A stretch of DNA of 64,000 nt from Acidobacteriota bacterium (GTDB lineage: Bacteria; Acidobacteriota; Terriglobia; Acidiferrales; UBA7541), in NCBI GenBank assembly GCA_013289585.1, contig JABCZR010000003.1, positions 186,001 through 250,000 of the forward strand, read 5' to 3'. Both the position numbers and the translations under genes were made by a program. The notes beneath the pieces are model-generated. The model did not search any database. It was not told the DNA's origin and saw nothing but the letters and a program-made list of their open reading frames with translations. Positions 58,890 through 64,000 of the stretch are shown one piece after another; positions within the stretch are counted from its first letter, which is position 1, and every line of letters starts with the position of its first letter.

Positions 58890-61214
58890 ATGCGCATCCT
58901 GGACCGTTACATTGTCCGCGAAGTGTTCCGCCACGCCGTCCTGGGACTCGTCGTCTTTACGTTTGTCCTGTTCGTTCCCAGACTTGTTCGTTTGATGGAG
59001 ATTTTGGTTCGTCATTCGGGGTCCGGAAGCCAGGTCCTCAAGTCGTTCCTTTGCGTTTTCCCGGGCATTTTCATTTTCACCATTCCCATGGCCATTTTGA
59101 TTGGCGTGCTACTGGGCCTCGGGCGCATGTCTGCGGACAGCGAGATTATCGCCTTGACCGCGTTGGGTATCGGCCGCCGGCGCATTCTGCTTCCCGTCGG
59201 GGTCCTCGCCGCGATGGGAGCCGCACTCACCCTGCTCATGAGCGCATGGCTCTCACCTCTGGCCTTGCGCTCCCTCCATGCCATCGAAGCCGACCTGATC
59301 GCATCGCAGATTTCGTTTGCCGTACAGCCACGCGTCTTCGATGAGTTTCCCAGCATGGTCCTCTACATCAACGACGTTACCGCCAGCGGCACCCAATGGC
59401 ACGGTGTGTTCCTCGCAGAGGCCGGTGGAGAGAGCGGCTCACGCCTCACCCTGGCGAAGGACGCGATTGTAATTGCCGAACCGAAGCAGGGCAAGCTGGA
59501 GCTGCATCTGCAAGGCGGCACGACACATGAATTCTCTCGCGAAGATGCGGACCATTATTCCGTTACGGCGTTTGGACAGAGTGACTGGCCCATCGAGGTC
59601 AACGACCTGAATCCCGTGCAACCCCGCCAGCGCAGCAATCCGGAGCGCTCCGTGCGGGAGCTCCTCAACGACAAAGGGCCCGGCTGGCGCGAAGCCCGCG
59701 TGGAACTTCATGGGCGCTTCGCATTTCCGGTGGCGTGTTTTGTCTTTGCCCTTGTCGCTGTTCCGCTTGGCGCCCAACCGCGCCGCGGCGGGCGTGCCGC
59801 CGGATCGTTGATCGCGATAATCCTCATCGCGTCATATTATCTCCTTTTTGTTATGGGTGCGGGACTCGCCCGCCAGGGGACACTCTCTCCGGGCCAAGGA
59901 ATCTGGATTGCCAACACCGTACTGGCTCTCATGGGATTGGCGTTGCTGCCGCGCATGGAGCAGTTTCGCGGTGAAAGCCGCTGGCTGCAACCCCTTGGAA
60001 ATTTCAGACGCAGAATACGTCTGATGCGGCGCCGTAAAGCCCAGGCGCGCGCGCGCGCCGCCTCCCGCGCTCCCAATGGCGACCACGCCCCAAGTGAGCT
60101 CGCGGCGCCGGATGGCAGCAGCTTTCCGCGGCTGTTGGATCTCTATATTTTGCGGCGGTTCTTTTTCTATTTCGCGTTGCTCATGGGCACCTTCGTCTTT
60201 CTCTTCGAGACCTTTACCTTTTTCGAATTGCTGGATGATATCGCGCGTCAGCGCGTTCCTTTCCTGATCGTCATCGACTATTTTCGCTATCTTGCGCCGT
60301 ATTTGCTCTACCAGTTAGCTCCGCTCGGGGCGCTTGTGGCGGTACTCGTTACCCTGGGAATCATGAGCAAGAACAACGAGATCGTGGCCATCAAGGCCAG
60401 CGGCATCAGCCTGTATCGGCTCGCGGTGCCCCTGCTTCTCGCGGGAATGCTGCTGGCGGCGACCATGGTCGTTCTCGACGACACTTATCTTCCCTACGCG
60501 AACCAGAGGCAGGACGCTCTGCGAAACATGATCAAGGGCAAGCCTCCGCAGACCTACACGCGCCCGCAGCGCTGGATCTTCGGCGAAAACAACAAGATCT
60601 ATAACTACGATCTGTTTGACCCGGCGCAGAAGCTCTTTGGCGGCTTGAGCGTGCTGGAAATAGATCCGGTTGACTTCCAGTTGCGTCGCCGAATCTTTGC
60701 TTCACGGGCGAGATGGTCGGATTCACAGAAGGTGTGGGTGCTCGAAGGGGGCTGGGTCCGCGATTTCCAGAACGGCACAATCGTGCGCTATGACCGCCTT
60801 CCTCCCGTGACCTCGCTCCCGGAGTTGACGGAGCCTCCCACGTACTTCAACCGGGAGGTGCGGCAGGCCTTTCAAATGAGCTGGCGGGAACTCAGCACGT
60901 ATGTCAGAGGGCTCCGCCGTGCAGGTTTCGATGTTTCCGCGCTCACCGTGCAATGGCACCGGAAGCTCGCGTTTCCCCTGATTGCGCCAGTAAGTATGCT
61001 GTTGGCCATACCCTTTGCGTTTCTTGTCGGTACCCGAGGCGCCATCGGTGGGGTGGCGCTGGGCGTCGCTATTGGCATCACCTACTGGTCGTTAGCGGAA
61101 CTCTTGCAGGCTATGGGAGGTGTTGGGCAACTGCCGCCGCTGCTCGCCGGATGGTCCCCGGATATTATTTTCTTTTTCCTGGGCTTGTATTTCTTTTTCA
61201 AGATGCCGACGTAA
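58890..61214 (+). CDS. Fused LptF-LptG lipopolysaccharide export permease
   Basis: 774 residues with two YjgP/YjgQ permease domains in one chain. First: ILDRYIVREVFRHAVLGLVV (about 3-22) to GNFRRRIRLM (about 375), with periplasmic domain at 105-260. A basic linker (about 375-410) leads to the second: LLDLYILRRFFFYFALLMGT, with FEYLAPYLLYQLAP-like helices and the end IIFFFLGLYFFFKMP. E. coli has separate LptF and LptG; each is about 360 residues, so this is a tandem fusion. Works with LptB to move LPS to LptC/A. ATG 58890 chosen; it overlaps nothing upstream. Confidence 0.9.
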   Translation: MRILDRYIVREVFRHAVLGLVVFTFVLFVPRLVRLMEILVRHSGSGSQVLKSFLCVFPGIFIFTIPMAILIGVLLGLGRMSADSEIIALTALGIGRRRILLPVGVLAAMGAALTLLMSAWLSPLALRSLHAIEADLIASQISFAVQPRVFDEFPSMVLYINDVTASGTQWHGVFLAEAGGESGSRLTLAKDAIVIAEPKQGKLELHLQGGTTHEFSREDADHYSVTAFGQSDWPIEVNDLNPVQPRQRSNPERSVRELLNDKGPGWREARVELHGRFAFPVACFVFALVAVPLGAQPRRGGRAAGSLIAIILIASYYLLFVMGAGLARQGTLSPGQGIWIANTVLALMGLALLPRMEQFRGESRWLQPLGNFRRRIRLMRRRKAQARARAASRAPNGDHAPSELAAPDGSSFPRLLDLYILRRFFFYFALLMGTFVFLFETFTFFELLDDIARQRVPFLIVIDYFRYLAPYLLYQLAPLGALVAVLVTLGIMSKNNEIVAIKASGISLYRLAVPLLLAGMLLAATMVVLDDTYLPYANQRQDALRNMIKGKPPQTYTRPQRWIFGENNKIYNYDLFDPAQKLFGGLSVLEIDPVDFQLRRRIFASRARWSDSQKVWVLEGGWVRDFQNGTIVRYDRLPPVTSLPELTEPPTYFNREVRQAFQMSWRELSTYVRGLRRAGFDVSALTVQWHRKLAFPLIAPVSMLLAIPFAFLVGTRGAIGGVALGVAIGITYWSLAELLQAMGGVGQLPPLLAGWSPDIIFFFLGLYFFFKMPT

Positions 61215-61264
61215 GAAAAAGCCAGCGAGCGCGCAGAAAGTTTGAAAATGTCTGCGCGCCGACG

Positions 61265-61285
61265 ACTTAAAGTATTACTTTAAGT
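61265..61285. terminator. AT-rich hairpin between convergent lptFG and ppdK
   Basis: ACTTAAAGT (61265-61273) and ACTTTAAGT (61277-61285) form a perfect 9-bp stem with a 3-nt loop. It sits 51 bp after lptFG and 23 bp after the end of ppdK on the opposite strand, so it can serve both, but there is no clear T-run. Confidence 0.4.
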
Positions 61286-61307
61286 ATGCGAAGCTCGCAT
61301 TCTCTTC

Positions 61308-64000
61308 TTACTTTCCCTTCTTTTTCTTGGATTGTTCTTCTTCAACCATTGCTTGAGCTGCCGCTAGACGCGCAACAGGCACTCGAAACGGTGAACAGCT
61401 CACGTAGGACAATCCGGCACGATGGCAAAATTTGACGCTGTCCGGGTCACCGCCGTGTTCGCCGCAGATGCCGAGCTTGATCCCGGGGCGCGTCTTATTC
61501 CCTTTCTCCACGGCCATGGTGATCAGCTGGCCGACGCCCGCCTGGTCGATCGTAGCGAATGGGTTCTTTTTGACGATCTCCAATTCCTGGTAAGGCCCGA
61601 GGAAGGAGCCGGAATCGTCGCGACTCATGCCTAGGCAGGTCTGGGTCAAATCATTGGTGCCAAAGCTGAAGAACTCGGCTGTCTCCGCAATTTCATCGGC
61701 GGTAAGCGCGCCACGAGGCACCTCAATCATCGTGCCCACGAGGTAATTCAGCTTCACACCCTTTTCCTTCATGACCTCGCTCGCGATGTGATGGACGACT
61801 TCGACTTGCAGGTCGAGCTCTTTCTTGAAGCCGACCAGCGGAATCATGACTTCGGGATGAACCGTGATGCCGGCCTTTTGAACTTCCGCCGCGGCTTCGA
61901 AGACCGCGCGAGACTGCATCTCGGAAATCTCGGAATAGACGATTCCCAGTCGGCAGCCGCGGAATCCGAGCATCGGATTAAACTCATGTAATTCTTTAAC
62001 TCGCTGTTTTATCTTTTCAACCGGCACGCCCATTTTTTTGGCTAAGTCGTTCTGCGCTGAGCCTTCGTGCGGCAGGAACTCGTGCAATGGTGGATCGAGG
62101 AACCGGATCGTCGCAGGAAATCCCTTCAACTCTTTGAACATCCCGACGAAATCTTCCCGCTGATAGGGCAGAATCTTGGCAAGCGCCTGTTGTCGGTGTT
62201 CCTTGGTGTCCGCCAAAATCATCTCGCGCATGGCGTCAATGCGATTGCCTTTAAAGAACATGTGTTCGGTGCGGCACAAGCCGATGCCCACGGCGCCGAA
62301 GGCGATGGCATGGGCGGTTTGTTCAGGCGTATCGGCGTTGGTGCGAACATCGAGCCGCGAGATTTTGGCGCACCAGTCCATAAGCTTCTTGAAGTTCTGG
62401 TAAGTCTGGCTCTTCTTGGCGTCGAGGGACTTCTCAATAAGTACTTGAACTATCTCGGACGCGGCCGTGGGAATTTGACCTGGATACACCTCGCCGGCGG
62501 TGCCATCGATGGAGAGGAAGTCGCCTTCCTTGTACGTCACGCCATCAACGGCCATGGTTTTGGCGGTGTAATCAATCTGCAGCGCCGCGGCGCCGCAGAC
62601 GCAGACCTTCCCCATCTGGCGCGCTACGAGCGCGGCGTGTGAACTGACGCCGCCCTTGGCAGTAAGAATGCCTTCGGCGGCGATCATTCCTCGCAAATCT
62701 TCAGGCGAGGTCTCATTCCGGACAAGCAAAACCTTTTCGCCCTTTGCTGCGGCGGCTGCAGCACGATCCGCATTCAAATACATCTTACCGGCGGCGGCTC
62801 CGGGGCCGGCGGGCAGACCTTTGGCAATGCACTTGGCGGCTTTGACAGCGTTGCGATCGAACACCGGAGCCAGCACTTGGTCGAGTTGATCGGCGGGAAC
62901 GCGCCGGATCGCGGTCTTCCAGTCGATGAGCTTCTCCTTTTCCATCTCAATGGCGAAACGCACAGCAGCGAGGCCGGTGCGCTTGCCGTTGCGCGTCTGC
63001 AGCATGAACACGTTGCCATCCTGGATGGTGAACTCGAAGTCTTGCACGTCCTTAAAGTGTTTCTCGAGGGTCTGGCGGATTTTCTCCAACTCGTGAAAAG
63101 CCTTGGGCATGTAGTTCTTCAGCTGCGCGACCGGTTCAGGCGTGCGCACGCCGGCCACCACGTCTTCGCCCTGGGCGTTGATGAGGAATTCGCCGTAAAA
63201 AACCTTCTCGCCTGTTGCCGGATCACGCGTGAAAGCCACACCGGAGCCGGACTTGTCGCCGGTATTGCCATAAACCATTGCTTGAACATTCACCGCCGTG
63301 CCCCATTCGGAAGGGATGTTGTATTTCCGGCGATACACCACAGCGCGATCGTTCATCCAGGAGCCAAACACCGCGCCCACCGCACCCCAGAGCTGCTTCC
63401 AGGGATCCTGCGGAAACGCACTGCCGGTGCGATCCTTGATGAGTTTCTTGAAGCGAGCAACCAGTTCTTGAAGATCGCTCACCGTGAGCTTCGGGTCGTC
63501 GATGTCCGCTTGATAGCGTTCGTGTTTCAGTTCGTGAATAACCACTTCGAATGGTTCGTGGTCCTCGTTGGCGCGCTTCTGCACATTCATGACGACATCG
63601 CCGTACATTTGAATGAACCGGCGATAGCAATCCCAGGCGAGCCGGTCGTTCTTGGTGGCCGCGGCCAGCGTGAGCACGGTTTGATCATTCAAGCCGAGAT
63701 TCAGAATCGTATCCATCATGCCGGGCATGGAATCGCGCGCGCCGGAGCGGACGGACACCAGCATCGGCATGGCGGTCTTGTCGCCAAACTTCGTGCCCAT
63801 GATTTTCTCGACCCGCGCGGCAGCCCCCTTGACCTCGGCCTCGAGAGATTTTGGATAGGTCTTCTTGTTTCCGTAGTAGTAGGTACAAACCTCCGTCGTG
63901 ATCGTGAAGCCGGGAGGCACTGGCAGGCCAATGCGGCTCATTTCCGCAAGGCCGGCGCCCTTCCCGCCCAAGAGTGCGCGACGACTCCCGTCACCTTCTG
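61308..64000 (-). CDS. ppdK: Pyruvate phosphate dikinase (5' end off window)
   Basis: The frame is open through the right edge, reading [20 protein letters not shown] at the N-terminus, so the first residues lie outside. Nucleotide-binding domain: [20 protein letters not shown]; the phosphohistidine loop: [21 protein letters not shown]-terminal PEP/pyruvate barrel: [20 protein letters not shown], then [20 protein letters not shown]. It interconverts ATP + pyruvate + Pi with AMP + PEP + PPi. The long length (about 890 visible residues) and the GGVSSHAA loop separate it from PEP synthase. Confidence 0.96.
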   Translation of the reverse strand, partial: EGDGSRRALLGGKGAGLAEMSRIGLPVPPGFTITTEVCTYYYGNKKTYPKSLEAEVKGAAARVEKIMGTKFGDKTAMPMLVSVRSGARDSMPGMMDTILNLGLNDQTVLTLAAATKNDRLAWDCYRRFIQMYGDVVMNVQKRANEDHEPFEVVIHELKHERYQADIDDPKLTVSDLQELVARFKKLIKDRTGSAFPQDPWKQLWGAVGAVFGSWMNDRAVVYRRKYNIPSEWGTAVNVQAMVYGNTGDKSGSGVAFTRDPATGEKVFYGEFLINAQGEDVVAGVRTPEPVAQLKNYMPKAFHELEKIRQTLEKHFKDVQDFEFTIQDGNVFMLQTRNGKRTGLAAVRFAIEMEKEKLIDWKTAIRRVPADQLDQVLAPVFDRNAVKAAKCIAKGLPAGPGAAAGKMYLNADRAAAAAAKGEKVLLVRNETSPEDLRGMIAAEGILTAKGGVSSHAALVARQMGKVCVCGAAALQIDYTAKTMAVDGVTYKEGDFLSIDGTAGEVYPGQIPTAASEIVQVLIEKSLDAKKSQTYQNFKKLMDWCAKISRLDVRTNADTPEQTAHAIAFGAVGIGLCRTEHMFFKGNRIDAMREMILADTKEHRQQALAKILPYQREDFVGMFKELKGFPATIRFLDPPLHEFLPHEGSAQNDLAKKMGVPVEKIKQRVKELHEFNPMLGFRGCRLGIVYSEISEMQSRAVFEAAAEVQKAGITVHPEVMIPLVGFKKELDLQVEVVHHIASEVMKEKGVKLNYLVGTMIEVPRGALTADEIAETAEFFSFGTNDLTQTCLGMSRDDSGSFLGPYQELEIVKKNPFATIDQAGVGQLITMAVEKGNKTRPGIKLGICGEHGGDPDSVKFCHRAGLSYVSCSPFRVPVARLAAAQAMVEEEQSKKKKGK

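Overview
The window looks like a chromosomal segment of a Gram-negative soil bacterium, most likely an acidobacterium (Acidobacteriota, Terriglobia/subdivision 1 type). This is judged from gene content and protein style, since no rRNA or tRNA gene is visible. Outer-membrane housekeeping is clear: a full Tol-Pal operon, a lipoprotein with an OmpA-type domain and a fused LptF-LptG permease. A complete cytochrome c maturation (Ccm) and heme A pathway point to aerobic respiration. Base composition is GC-rich in genes, with a few AT-rich intergenic patches.

Layout. 1-2035: a truncated XRE regulator, divergent from an ECF sigma / anti-sigma / Spy-like triad. 2091-5303: a CurA-type reductase, ssb and a beta-propeller protein. 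5392-10803: the Tol-Pal operon on the minus strand (tolQ, tolR, tolA-like, tolB, pal, cpoB). 11017-19245: miaB, a bifunctional nuclease, a MATE pump, an isocitrate dehydrogenase-type enzyme, an A-type Fe-S carrier, a methyltransferase, nadE and a DsbA-like protein. 19820-21706: a membrane HTH-TPR protein. 21767-24865: a decayed prophage remnant on the minus strand (truncated portal-like gene, start-less structural fragment, lysis-like pair) carrying a DUF5678/retropepsin pair. 25199-31336: GYD, DinB, SatD-DUF3307 with an operator array, MOSC, two methyltransferases including a PRMT-like one, and a SnoaL-like protein. 31478-34511: a beta-helix protein with a folded leader, then a small accessory cluster. 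34855-39281: orphan nuoI, ypdA, parAB. 39527-40622: two degenerate PilZ-like proteins. 40653-50948: a roughly 10-kb minus-strand supercluster for cytochrome c and heme A (ccmEF-ccmH-ccmI-like, ccmABCD, hemH, ctaA, ctaB, DUF420). 51078-56528: small stress and regulatory proteins and a propeller protein. 56629-64000: GH57 glycosidase, lptFG, and the 5'-truncated pyruvate phosphate dikinase gene.

The best candidate for an undescribed system is the satD-DUF3307 pair at 26346-27925. Five copies of a palindrome, TTGTAC-N6-GTACAA, sit at an exact 28-bp pitch, three before satD and two between satD and the DUF3307 gene. SatD itself shows a motif order like class III nucleotide cyclases followed by a C-terminal helix-turn-helix, and its partner is a His/Asp-rich membrane protein. 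This suggests a self-regulated signalling or membrane module. Other points of interest are a cysteine-type (CxxxY) CcmE next to a normal CcmH, a tolQ with no canonical start codon in front of its first helix, a terminator whose 3' arm doubles as the ribosome binding site of the next gene, and a multi-hairpin leader in front of the beta-helix gene.
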